The notes under the pieces: generated by a model
What the model saw: only the letters and a program-made list of their open reading frames with translations
Told to the model about the DNA's origin: nothing
Databases searched by the model: none
In this document: positions 18,741 to 26,261 of the stretch, one piece after another
Layout of the letters: each line of letters opens with the position of its first letter
Numbering within the stretch: the first letter of the stretch is position 1
Program-made: the position numbers and the translations under genes
Assembly: GCF_015291725.1 (NCBI RefSeq)
Contig: NZ_CP030038.1
Location: forward strand, 1,167,001-1,231,000
Length of the DNA stretch: 64,000 bases
From: Bradyrhizobium sp. CCBAU 51765
Lineage (GTDB): Bacteria > Pseudomonadota > Alphaproteobacteria > Rhizobiales > Xanthobacteraceae
Reading direction: 5' to 3'

Positions 18741-18926
18741 CTAGCTCAATTCCTCCCCCGCGTGCAGCGCTGTGTTGATTTGCTCCCTGGTATTTTGGAT
18801 GCCGAGGCCCGCTGCCTCATCCCAGTCATCTGCTGGCCAAATATCGATCACGGAGTTGAAAACTTCGTTCCGAAGTTGCCTCGTTGGTATGCAAATGATT
18901 ATCAACCCATTGAATTTCCTTATCAA
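18741..18926 (-). CDS. Small open reading frame, doubtful
   Basis: A 61-codon frame with a TTG start encodes an acidic C-terminal segment (IDIWPADDWDEAAGLGIQNT). No ribosome site is visible and the frame upstream is closed, so it may be the decayed end of a larger gene. The composition is low in GC like the patch at 17.1-17.7 kb. It could be non-coding. Confidence 0.25.
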   Translation of the reverse strand: MIRKFNGLIIICIPTRQLRNEVFNSVIDIWPADDWDEAAGLGIQNTREQINTALHAGEELS

Positions 18927-18999
18927 AGAAACTGAATCTGGGTTTCTCTGGAAGCAACTGAGCCATGTGTGAATTGCATGGGAAACGGCTCAAAAGGCC

Positions 19000-19028
19000 T
19001 TGCACTTTGTGCGGCGCGGTCGCATATT
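19000..19028 (+). promoter_or_regulatory. Sigma-70 promoter of the sRNA
   Basis: TTGCAC (19000-19005) and CATATT (19023-19028) are separated by 17 bp, a good housekeeping promoter. The predicted start is near 19035, just before the first sRNA hairpin. Confidence 0.7.
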
Positions 19029-19034
19029 GTTGCG

Positions 19035-19124
19035 GTGCGGTAGCGCTTGGCGTTACCGCTGCCCTCCTTGGGCGTTTCCTCCCTAGACTTGGGCCGCTTC
19101 TTCATCAGAAGCGGCCCTTTTTTC
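19035..19124 (+). ncRNA. Trans-acting sRNA of the alpha-r8 / MmgR (Rfam suhB) type
   Basis: The ~90-nt transcript would fold into three hairpins. The first is GCGGTAGCG-CTTGG-CGTTACCGC (9 pairs). The second is GCCC-TCCTT-GGGC. After a single-stranded TTTCCTCCCTAGACTT comes the terminator stem GGGCCGCTTCT / AGAAGCGGCCC with six T. The TTTCCTCCCT stretch, complementary to Shine-Dalgarno sequences, is the conserved unpaired motif of alpha-r8 sRNAs such as MmgR, an Hfq-dependent regulator of PHB granule formation in Sinorhizobium. The position between a SuhB-family gene and N-formylglutamate amidohydrolase fits the locus I recall for this family. It probably blocks translation of target mRNAs. 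Confidence 0.88.
19091..19124 (+). terminator. Rho-independent terminator of the sRNA
   Basis: A perfect 11-bp stem GGGCCGCTTCT / AGAAGCGGCCC with a TCATC loop is followed by six T residues. It also faces the end of the convergent downstream gene. Confidence 0.93.
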
Positions 19125-19214
19125 TGTGCGCCTCTTTTTGCTTCGAGGTGCCTAGCGAAGCGAGCGCGCTTTCGCCTCCAATCGCAGACAACATGATCGT
19201 GCAGAAGCGCCGGC

Positions 19215-20105
19215 CTATTCCGCCGCGGCCTGGAACGGGCCGAGATCGGCGAACGGAATCGTGCTGGCCAGCACGTCGGCGAGAACGCCGAAGTCGGAGG
19301 CCACTTGCGCAAAGCGTGCGCTCCGCTCGCGCCGCCGCTCGTCCATGTAGATCGCGCGGTTGAGCTCGAGCTGTACCGCGTGCAGGCCGCTTGCGGGATT
19401 GCCGTAATGCTCGGTGATGAAGCCGCCGGCATAGGGCTTGTTGCGGCCGATCGAATAGCCGAGGCTGGTCATGGTTTCCTCGACGCGATCGGGAAGCAGC
19501 GGCGTGCAGCTCGTGCCGTAGCGGTCGCCGATCACGACGTCGGGCCGTCGCGGCTCGTCCCTGCTGACACCGACCGAGGGCATCGAGTGGCAGTCGACCA
19601 GCACCACGGTGCCGAACATCTGGTGCACCTTGTTGATCAGCCGGCGCAGCGCGCGGTGGTAGGGCTTGTACAGCGTCTCGATCCGCCCGAGCGCATCGTC
19701 GACCAGGATGCGGTCGCGGTAGATCTCCTGGCCGTCGCCGACCACGCGCGGAATGGTGCCGAGGCCGCCGGCGACGCGCATCGAGCGGGTGTTGGCAAAG
19801 CTCGGCAGCCGTCCGCTGAACATGCGGGGATCGAGCTCATACGGCTCGCGATTGACGTCGACATAGGAGCGGGGAAAGTTGACCCTAACCGTCGGGAAGC
19901 CACGGTCGCTCAGATGGCCGATCAGTTCGTCCATGAACGAATCTTCCGACCGCCGCAGCGTCGGCAGGTCGATCCGCGACGCCGCCAGGAATTCGTCCGG
20001 ATAGGTCGAGCCCGAATGGGGCGAGTTGAAGATGACAGGCGCGCGCCATTCGGCGGGCTCGAAGATCTCGAAGGCTGGCGACATGTCGCCGTCAAACCGG
20101 GTCAT
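19215..20105 (-). CDS. N-formylglutamate amidohydrolase
   Basis: The protein has 296 residues and belongs to the N-formylglutamate amidohydrolase (HutG-like) family. The characteristic blocks are present: VIFNSPHSGSTYP near the N-terminus, VRVNFPRSYVDVNREPYELD, VVLVDCHSMPS, and KPYAGGFITEHYGNP with LHAVQLELNRAIYMDE near the end. The His, Asp and Glu in these blocks bind the metal. It releases formate from N-formylglutamate or a related N-formyl amino acid. The ATG at 20105 is used; an in-frame ATG at 20084 is possible. It is not within a hut operon here. It converges on the sRNA gene. Confidence 0.9.
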   Translation of the reverse strand: MTRFDGDMSPAFEIFEPAEWRAPVIFNSPHSGSTYPDEFLAASRIDLPTLRRSEDSFMDELIGHLSDRGFPTVRVNFPRSYVDVNREPYELDPRMFSGRLPSFANTRSMRVAGGLGTIPRVVGDGQEIYRDRILVDDALGRIETLYKPYHRALRRLINKVHQMFGTVVLVDCHSMPSVGVSRDEPRRPDVVIGDRYGTSCTPLLPDRVEETMTSLGYSIGRNKPYAGGFITEHYGNPASGLHAVQLELNRAIYMDERRRERSARFAQVASDFGVLADVLASTIPFADLGPFQAAAE

Positions 20106-20454
20106 CTTCTCAAGCTTCGTCCCTGCTCAGGCCTCGCCCCCTTGGCGCCGCACGATCCGGAAAAGCTCCGGATCCAATGATTCGGCCGGTCGAGCGGCTC
20201 TTATGTGTCCTCATTGTCCGGAATCGCAACCATTCTGCCAAGCGAAAAGATGTGATGGACGCTGGAACATGTCTTAACCCTGCGGGCATCGTGGCGGGGA
20301 GCAGTCGGTCCGGCTCGATTGATTCGGAGCCCGTTCCGGTTCACAAGAGCCGGCAGCGCAGCCGGCCCAAGGTAAAGATTTTCACCCCAAATTTACCCTC
20401 TGTCGGGCTTAGTGACCTCTGCTGATATCCTCTGGGGATTCGACGTTTCCTGCC
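20106..20454. other. Divergent intergenic region before cpdR
   Basis: These 349 bp separate N-formylglutamate amidohydrolase from cpdR. An inverted repeat GGTAAA-N15-TTTACC lies at 20371-20397, about 58 bp before the cpdR start, and could be an operator. No credible coding sequence is seen, and I find no full TTAA-N7-TTAA CtrA site. Confidence 0.5.
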
Positions 20455-20814
20455 ATGGCAAAAATCCTGCTCGCCGAAGACGACAACGACATGCGCCGTT
20501 TCCTGGTCAAGGCGCTTGAAAACGCCGGTTTCCAGGTCTCGTCCCATGACAACGGCATGGCCGCCTATCAGCGGTTGCGGGAAGAGCCGTTCGAGATGCT
20601 GCTGACCGACATCGTGATGCCGGAGATGGACGGCATCGAGCTCGCCCGCCGCGCTTCGGAACTCGATCCCGACATCAAGATCATGTTCATCACCGGCTTT
20701 GCCGCGGTCGCCCTGAACTCGGATTCGGACGCCCCCAAGAACGCCAAGGTGCTGTCCAAGCCCGTGCACCTGCGCGAATTGGTCAGCGAAGTGAACAAGA
20801 TGCTGGCGGCCTAA
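20455..20814 (+). CDS. cpdR: Single-domain response regulator CpdR
   Basis: The protein has 119 residues, all receiver domain. MAKILLAEDDNDMRRFL carries the acidic pocket, TDIVMPEMDGIELARRASEL the phosphoacceptor Asp52, and FITGFAAVALN the switch Thr; VLSKPVHLREL contains the conserved Lys. The sequence closely follows Caulobacter CpdR, including the AAVALN segment and the C-terminal Ala-Ala. Unphosphorylated CpdR delivers substrates to the ClpXP protease at the cell pole; phosphorylation through CckA-ChpT turns this off. In rhizobia it affects the cell cycle and bacteroid development. The start is close behind the GGTAAA inverted repeat. Confidence 0.93.
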   Translation: MAKILLAEDDNDMRRFLVKALENAGFQVSSHDNGMAAYQRLREEPFEMLLTDIVMPEMDGIELARRASELDPDIKIMFITGFAAVALNSDSDAPKNAKVLSKPVHLRELVSEVNKMLAA

Positions 20815-20832
20815 ATCGGCGCCGTTCCGTCC

Positions 20833-20860
20833 TTGCGCCGGGTCCCCTGAGCCGTTATAG
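20833..20860 (+). promoter_or_regulatory. Promoter of tRNA-Val
   Basis: TTGCGC (20833-20838) and TTATAG (20855-20860) are 16 bp apart. The start would be about 20 bp before the mature tRNA, which is normal for a tRNA leader. Confidence 0.55.
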
Positions 20861-20886
20861 GGACCCCACCGATGAAATGACCTCTA

Positions 20887-20961
20887 GGGCACGTAGCTCA
20901 GCGGGAGAGCACTACCTTGACATGGTAGGGGTCACAGGTTCGATCCCTGTCGTGCCCACCA
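20887..20961 (+). tRNA. tRNA-Val (anticodon GAC)
   Basis: The acceptor stem GGGCACG pairs with CGTGCCC. The D-arm is GCTC-AGCGGGA-GAGC, the anticodon arm is CTACC-TTGACAT-GGTAG with GAC as anticodon, and the T-arm is ACAGG-TTCGATC-CCTGT. The CCA end is encoded (20959-20961). The reading of GUC/GUU codons follows from the anticodon. Confidence 0.97.
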
Positions 20962-21428
20962 TCTTCTTCAATGATTTAGGCGCCCCGCGCTTGAGGCTTG
21001 AAGGAGTGGTTTCCACGAGATTTCCATTTCGGCGCGGGTCGCCCCATCCAGATTGGGCTGGTGCCCAAATGCGGGCGTTACTCCGAAGGTGACGCAGAAG
21101 GCCGCTTGCTCTTCTCGATCGTCGCTTCGGCCGCAGCACACTTCCCTGTCTCGGCATCGAGCGCGCTCGTATCGACTGGAAACAGCGTGCGTGAACAGTG
21201 TCCGCGCGTAGCGCTTCTTTCGTCAACAGCACGTTTCGAAGCCAGAACTTTCCGCGGGGCGGTCGGCGTTTCCGGCCCAACGGAGGAAGTTCGCGGCTCT
21301 CAAATTCCGCCCGTCTTGTGGTCCATTGCCGTCGCAACACTTGCTCCTGCGCCAATGATCGCCGGGCGGTGGAACTCGCGGGCGCGGCGGCCGTTGCTTG
21401 GCCGCGGCAGCAGTAGCGAGGAGAACGC
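20962..21428. other. Intergenic region between tRNA-Val and opgG
   Basis: These 467 bp hold no credible gene on either strand; open frames here overlap the tRNA or lack ribosome sites. No integrase or repeat of the tRNA 3' end was found, so there is no sign of an element integrated at this tRNA. The region should contain the opgGH promoter. Confidence 0.45.
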
Positions 21429-22940
21429 GTGAACCGACGCCAGCTTGTTCAAGGGTCGGCAGTGCTGCCGGCGTTGCTCCTCGCATCGCGAAGCGGTTTC
21501 GCCGCCGCTCGCGCGTCGGAGGACGCATTCGGGTCGTCCACGGTGAGGGACCTTGCCCGTATTCTGGCGGGAAAGCCGTACGAGGCGCCGGACGAGAAGC
21601 TGCCGAGTGGATTGCGCGATCTCGACTACGATCAGTATCGTTCGATCCGCTATTTGCCCGAGCGCGCGCTCTGGCGCGGCAAGAATCTTCCCTTCGAAGC
21701 GCAGTTCTTCCATCGCGGCTTCTTCTACAAGAACAGAGTGAACATCTTCGAGGTCGCGGACGGAAAGGCAACCGAACTCAAGTACCGCAAGGCGGACTTT
21801 TCGTTCGGCGAAAAGGTTCCGGCGTTCGAGGACGTGGATCTTGGGTTCGCAGGCTTCCGCATACACGCGCCCATGAACCGCGCCGACTATTACGACGAAG
21901 TCTGCGTCTTCCTGGGCGCGAGCTACTTCCGCGCCGTGGCCAAGGGACAGACGTACGGGCTTTCCGCCCGGGGACTTTCGATCGATACGGGCGAAGCCAA
22001 GGGCGAGGAATTTCCGCTCTTCAAGGCCTTCTGGCTGGAGCGGCCGGCGCCGGGTGCGACCTCGTTGGTGATCCATGCTCTGCTCGACAGCAAAAGCTGC
22101 GCAGCGAGCTATCGATTCACGGTGCGGCCAGGGGACACGACGGTCTTCGACGTCGAAATGTCGGTCTATCCGCGTGTCGAAATGCAGCGGGCCGGACTCG
22201 CGCCGATGACCAGCATGTTCTTCTACGGTCCGAACGACCGCAATGACATCGACGATTTCCGCCCCTCGGTCCACGATTCCGACGGTCTTGCGGTCTTCAA
22301 CGGGAAGGGCGAAAGCCTCTGGCGGCCGCTCAGCAATCCCCGCGATCTCCAGATCAGCACCTTCCAGGATCTCAATCCGCGCGGGTTCGGCTTGATGCAG
22401 CGGGAGAGAAACTTCTCCGCCTACCAGGACATCGAATCCAGCTTCGAAAAACGCCCAAGTCTCTGGATGGAGCCGATCGGCGATTGGGGCGAGGGCGGGG
22501 TCATGCTGTTCGAGATTCCGACCAAGGAGGAAGTCCACGACAACATCGCGGCATTCTGGCGGCCTAAAAACCCGCTGCAGGCCAAGGGCGAACACAACTA
22601 CACCTATCGGCTGCACTGGGGGCCGGATAGCCCGAAGCCGCATTCGCTCGCCAGATTCACGCGAAGCGGGATAGGGGCGAGAGGCGAGGACGCGCGCCTC
22701 TTCGTGCTCGATCTGCTCGGCGACAACCTGAAGGGAATTGATCCTGCGGGCGTCAAAGGCGTGGTGACGGCGGAGAAATCCGAGATCAAGAATATCGTCA
22801 CGCAACCCAATCCCTACACCGGCGGTTGGCGGCTCAGCTTCCAGTGCCAGGTGAAGGGCGAGCCGATCGAGCTGCGGGCGTTTCTGGCCGAGGGCGACAA
22901 GCCCTTGTCGGAAGTCTGGGTCTACCGATGGGCCCCTTGA
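21429..22940 (+). CDS. opgG: Glucan biosynthesis protein G/D (periplasmic)
   Basis: The protein has 503 residues and belongs to the MdoG/OpgG-OpgD family. The N-terminus MNRRQLVQGSAVLPALLLAS has two adjacent arginines before a hydrophobic stretch, so export through Tat is likely, as for OpgD. The mature part keeps conserved blocks such as FFYKNRVNIFEV, APMTSMFFYGPND and VHDSDGLAVFNGKGE, and ends WRLSFQCQ...VWVYRW. It modifies or branches beta-glucans as they reach the periplasm. The GTG start at 21429 has AGGAG just upstream. Its end overlaps opgH by 13 bp. Confidence 0.93.
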   Translation: MNRRQLVQGSAVLPALLLASRSGFAAARASEDAFGSSTVRDLARILAGKPYEAPDEKLPSGLRDLDYDQYRSIRYLPERALWRGKNLPFEAQFFHRGFFYKNRVNIFEVADGKATELKYRKADFSFGEKVPAFEDVDLGFAGFRIHAPMNRADYYDEVCVFLGASYFRAVAKGQTYGLSARGLSIDTGEAKGEEFPLFKAFWLERPAPGATSLVIHALLDSKSCAASYRFTVRPGDTTVFDVEMSVYPRVEMQRAGLAPMTSMFFYGPNDRNDIDDFRPSVHDSDGLAVFNGKGESLWRPLSNPRDLQISTFQDLNPRGFGLMQRERNFSAYQDIESSFEKRPSLWMEPIGDWGEGGVMLFEIPTKEEVHDNIAAFWRPKNPLQAKGEHNYTYRLHWGPDSPKPHSLARFTRSGIGARGEDARLFVLDLLGDNLKGIDPAGVKGVVTAEKSEIKNIVTQPNPYTGGWRLSFQCQVKGEPIELRAFLAEGDKPLSEVWVYRWAP

Positions 22941-25051
22941 GCACGGCACCCCGGCCGGTTGCCGGCGAAATCGCGAGCCAACGCCTGCTGCCGCACGAGT
23001 CCCCGCTCCCGATGGCGCCTGGCGACCTCGGAAGGAACCGGGTATCGGACCGTGTTCCTGCGCCGGTCGCCCCCACGATGGTTTGGCGGCGCGGCCTCAT
23101 CCTGCTCTCGACGGCGGCGCTCACGGGGGCGGGCGGCTATGAGATGTATCGCGTGCTGCAGGTCGGCGGCGTCACCATCCTAGAAGGCATGGTGCTGGCG
23201 CTCTTTCTGGTCCTGCTTGCCTGGGTCGCGTTTTCGTTCGCCTCCGCCGTGGCAGGCTTTGTTGTGTTGCTGAACCATCGTCCGGACGAGGTTGCCTTGG
23301 CCTCCGGCGCGGAACTGCCAGCCATCGCAAGCCGCACCGCCATGCTGCTTCCCACCTACAACGAAGACCCGCACCGATTGACGGCGCGGCTCCGTGCGAT
23401 GATCGAATCCCTGGAGACGACCTCGCACGGAAAGCTGTTCGACTGGTTCGTTCTGAGCGACAGCACCGATCCGGACATCTGGGTCGCCGAAGAAAAAGCG
23501 CTCCTCGCGCTGCGACAGGCCGTCGGAACACGGCTGTACTATCGCCACCGAGCCGAGAATACGGAGCGGAAGGCCGGGAACATCTCCGAGTGGATCAGGC
23601 GGTTCGGCGGCGTCTACGACTTCATGATCGTGCTCGACGCCGACAGCCTCATGAGCGGCCAGACCGTTGTCCGATTGGTCCATGCCATCGAGACCAATCC
23701 GAGCGCCGGACTCGTCCAGACGCTCCCCATGGTCGTCAACGCGCGAAGTCTGTTCAGCCGCGTCCAGCAATTCGCGGGCCGCCTGTACGGGCCGATGATC
23801 GCCGCCGGCGTTGCCTGGTGGCACGGCTCCGAAGGCAACTACTGGGGCCACAACGCGATCATCCGGGTGAGGGCATTTGCCGAAGCGGCGGCGTTGCCGC
23901 AGCTGCGCGGGCGCAAGCCCTTCGGCGGACATATCCTCAGCCACGATTTCGTCGAAGCCGCGCTGATGCGGCGAGCCGGGTGGGGCATCTACATGCTGCC
24001 GATGCTCGACGGAAGCTACGAAGAGGTGCCGCCCTCGCTGCTTGACTTCGCCGCGCGCGACCGACGCTGGTGTCAGGGCAATCTTCAGCATCTCGCTGTC
24101 GTGCCCGCGCGGGGCCTCCATTGGGTGTCGCGCCTGCATTTCATGGTGGGAATCGGAGCGTATCTGACGGCGCCGCTGTGGCTGCTGTTCCTGCTGCTGG
24201 GAATGCTGATCTCGTTGCAGGCCCGCTTCGCGCGTCCGGAGTATTTTCCGAAGGGCTTCTCCCTGTTTCCGACGTGGCCGGCCCAGGATCCCGTGCTCGC
24301 CATCTGGGTGTTCGTCGCCACCATGGCGCTGCTGCTGTTGCCCAAGCTGCTCAGCCTGGTCCTGCTTTGGATGCGGCGCCCGGTGCGACGCCAATTCGGC
24401 GGCGCATTGCGTGCCTCGGCCGGAGTTTTCGCAGAGATCGTCGTATCCGCGTTGATGGCGCCCGTGATGATGATCTTTCAGTCAATCGCGGTGGTCGAAA
24501 TTCTGGCCGGCCGCGATGCGGGCTGGCAGACGCAAAGGCGGGACGACGGCACAGTGGAGCGCCGCGAGCTCTATCGGAAATACGGTGTCCCGACCTTGTG
24601 CGGCGTTGCGATGGCGGCAAGCGCGTACGCGGTTTCGCTGCCCCTTCTGCTCTGGATGTCGCCGGTCGTCGTTGGGTTGCTGTTCGCCGTTCCCATAGGC
24701 GCGCTGACTGCCAGGCCCGCGTCCGGCAAATTGTTCGTCACGCCCGAAGAAGGAGCGCCGCCTTCGGTGCTGCGTCGAGCGAACCAATTGAGTGAGTCGG
24801 CGGATATAGGGATCAGACCCGCGTTGCTGGAATTGCGCGAAGACGCCAGGCTTTTAGCCTTCCACGTCGCGCAGCTGCCATTTCCACGCGCCGTCCGGCC
24901 CGACACAATCGATGCGAACCTGGCGGTCGGCCGTGCCAAGGTCGATGCGAGCGATACTTTCGAGGAGGCCGTCGCCCATCTGTCCTCCCGGGAGGTTTTT
25001 TCGATCTTGAACGACGGTTCGCTGTTGCCGGCGGTGTTGCAGAAACAATGA
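22928..25051 (+). CDS. opgH: Membrane glucosyltransferase for periplasmic glucans
   Basis: The protein has 707 residues. Two N-terminal membrane helices (about 54-72 and 88-115) precede a GT2 glycosyltransferase domain with AMLLPTYNEDPHRL, the metal motif VLDADSLMSG, the acceptor region GHILSHDFVEAALM, and RRWCQGNLQHL (QxxRW-like). Several further helices follow from about residue 440. It polymerises UDP-glucose into linear beta-1,2-glucan and moves it across the inner membrane, with OpgG on the periplasmic side. The ATG at 22928 overlaps opgG by 13 bp, so translation is coupled. It is shorter than enterobacterial OpgH, mainly at the termini. Osmotic regulation is expected but not visible in the sequence. 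Confidence 0.94.
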   Translation: MGPLSTAPRPVAGEIASQRLLPHESPLPMAPGDLGRNRVSDRVPAPVAPTMVWRRGLILLSTAALTGAGGYEMYRVLQVGGVTILEGMVLALFLVLLAWVAFSFASAVAGFVVLLNHRPDEVALASGAELPAIASRTAMLLPTYNEDPHRLTARLRAMIESLETTSHGKLFDWFVLSDSTDPDIWVAEEKALLALRQAVGTRLYYRHRAENTERKAGNISEWIRRFGGVYDFMIVLDADSLMSGQTVVRLVHAIETNPSAGLVQTLPMVVNARSLFSRVQQFAGRLYGPMIAAGVAWWHGSEGNYWGHNAIIRVRAFAEAAALPQLRGRKPFGGHILSHDFVEAALMRRAGWGIYMLPMLDGSYEEVPPSLLDFAARDRRWCQGNLQHLAVVPARGLHWVSRLHFMVGIGAYLTAPLWLLFLLLGMLISLQARFARPEYFPKGFSLFPTWPAQDPVLAIWVFVATMALLLLPKLLSLVLLWMRRPVRRQFGGALRASAGVFAEIVVSALMAPVMMIFQSIAVVEILAGRDAGWQTQRRDDGTVERRELYRKYGVPTLCGVAMAASAYAVSLPLLLWMSPVVVGLLFAVPIGALTARPASGKLFVTPEEGAPPSVLRRANQLSESADIGIRPALLELREDARLLAFHVAQLPFPRAVRPDTIDANLAVGRAKVDASDTFEEAVAHLSSREVFSILNDGSLLPAVLQKQ

Positions 25052-25236
25052 ACACGCGCCGGGCGTTGGCGACCTGGCCTTGGCGCCGACTTCGCAGCAC
25101 GAAGGGATGATGACCGGTGGCATCGGCAGGTGCCAACGCACGACCTGTGCGCGGTTGAGTCATGAGCTCGCAAAGGCAGGGCAGACGTCCGGCGGCCTCG
25201 CTCCTCCGGCACCATTGCGCCGCTGGGGTCAATGCG

Positions 25237-25250
25237 TTGATCTCGATCAA
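25237..25250 (+). promoter_or_regulatory. FixK2/FNR-type binding site
   Basis: TTGATCTCGATCAA is a perfect TTGAT-N4-ATCAA palindrome and fits the Bradyrhizobium FixK2 box. Its centre (25243.5) is about 65 bp before the GTG start of the next gene; a class II site centred at -40 would put the transcript start near 25284 and leave a 25-nt leader. Confidence 0.65.
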
Positions 25251-25308
25251 GGTGGTGGCGACGAAACGGGGCAATCTTAACGTGAAGATGCAAATGGGGA
25301 GATTGACA

Positions 25309-26169
25309 GTGCGTGCCTGTCTCTTTGCGTCGGCTCTCGTGATCGCTGTTCTGGGATCGTCCACGGCGCACGCGGGTTGCTGGCCGAGCGAGAACTTTCC
25401 GCTCGTCTGTTGGCTCGATACGAAGGGCGAGGGGTGTTCGGAGCATCATGCGCTGACCAGCGCCAAGGCAGTGATGTACCCGCATCCGAACCAATCCATC
25501 TATGAGTTCGAAACCACCCATTGGTGGACTGGGCCTCCCATAACGGCCTGCCCGCCGAGCAAGACGATCAAGTTTACCGGCATTTGGGACCGCGAGACGG
25601 GCAAGGCGGAGGAAAAGGCGTCCACCGGCTGGTCGTCGTGGTCGCGCTACGTCTATTGCAGCAACAACCCATGGACCGGACAAGGCCCGCCAACGGTGCC
25701 GATCTGCTCGGGGCCGGCCAACGACCCAAATGTGGGGCAGCCGGTGACCTCGGCGATGCTTTCGCAAAGCCAGAGATTGAATCTGCTTCAGGTCCAGGAG
25801 CCGCTACACACGAGGTGCCTGCAGGTCGAACCCGACCCGATGGGTTCGGAATGGCTTACGGGAAACTCGCTGGTCCGGGTCGTCGTTTCGCACCATGAAT
25901 TCCAGAAAATCGAGTGGCACTATTTCTTCCAGGAGTTCTATTCGTTCGACGGCTGGAAGGAAGTCCCCGCGCCGAAGTCGAAGGTCCCCTTGATCTCGAC
26001 GAAGAAATACACCGAGCGCCGTATCGCGACCACGACGGGACGGTTCTGGCTCAACAAGCAGGGACGCTGGAAGATCGTCGCGGTCCCGAAGCCGACCTCG
26101 CCCGCCGCCCAGCTCGTCGCAACGACGGTCACCAACGAATGCCCGGGCGCGCGATTCAATATCCAATGA
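25309..26169 (+). CDS. Cys-rich secreted protein of unknown function
   Basis: The protein has 286 residues. The signal peptide (RACLFASALVIAVLGSSTAH) ends at about residue 22. The mature part has eight Cys, in segments such as GCWPSENFPLVCW, GEGCSE, TACPPS, VYCSNN, PICSGP, TRCLQ and NECPG, which suggests disulfides and a periplasmic or extracellular place. Many Trp residues occur (HWWTGPP, STGWSSWSRY). No known family was recognised. The GTG at 25309 was chosen because GGGGAG precedes it by 7 nt and the FixK2 box upstream would leave earlier starts out of the transcript; ATGs at 25288 and 25294 are alternatives. It follows opgGH on the same strand after 257 bp. Confidence 0.72.
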   Translation: MRACLFASALVIAVLGSSTAHAGCWPSENFPLVCWLDTKGEGCSEHHALTSAKAVMYPHPNQSIYEFETTHWWTGPPITACPPSKTIKFTGIWDRETGKAEEKASTGWSSWSRYVYCSNNPWTGQGPPTVPICSGPANDPNVGQPVTSAMLSQSQRLNLLQVQEPLHTRCLQVEPDPMGSEWLTGNSLVRVVVSHHEFQKIEWHYFFQEFYSFDGWKEVPAPKSKVPLISTKKYTERRIATTTGRFWLNKQGRWKIVAVPKPTSPAAQLVATTVTNECPGARFNIQ

Positions 26170-26261
26170 AGGCAGATCGATTGAAGGACCCCCTCCCGAG
26201 GTACGCGTCATAAGATCGACAGCAATGACGAACACGCCAAGGAGCGTCTGCCGATCAAGGC

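Noticed and set aside
20840..20866. GGGTCCC-N13-GGGACCC symmetry after cpdR as a terminator
   Set aside because: There is no T tract and the -10 box of the tRNA promoter lies within it; the promoter explanation is better.
20912..21355. 147-codon minus-strand frame ending TTGIEPVTPTMSR
   Set aside because: Its end is the antisense of tRNA-Val; this peptide is a known annotation artefact of tRNA genes.
20887..21428. Genomic island attached to tRNA-Val
   Set aside because: No integrase, no second copy of the tRNA 3' end and normal composition beyond it; the following genes are opgGH.
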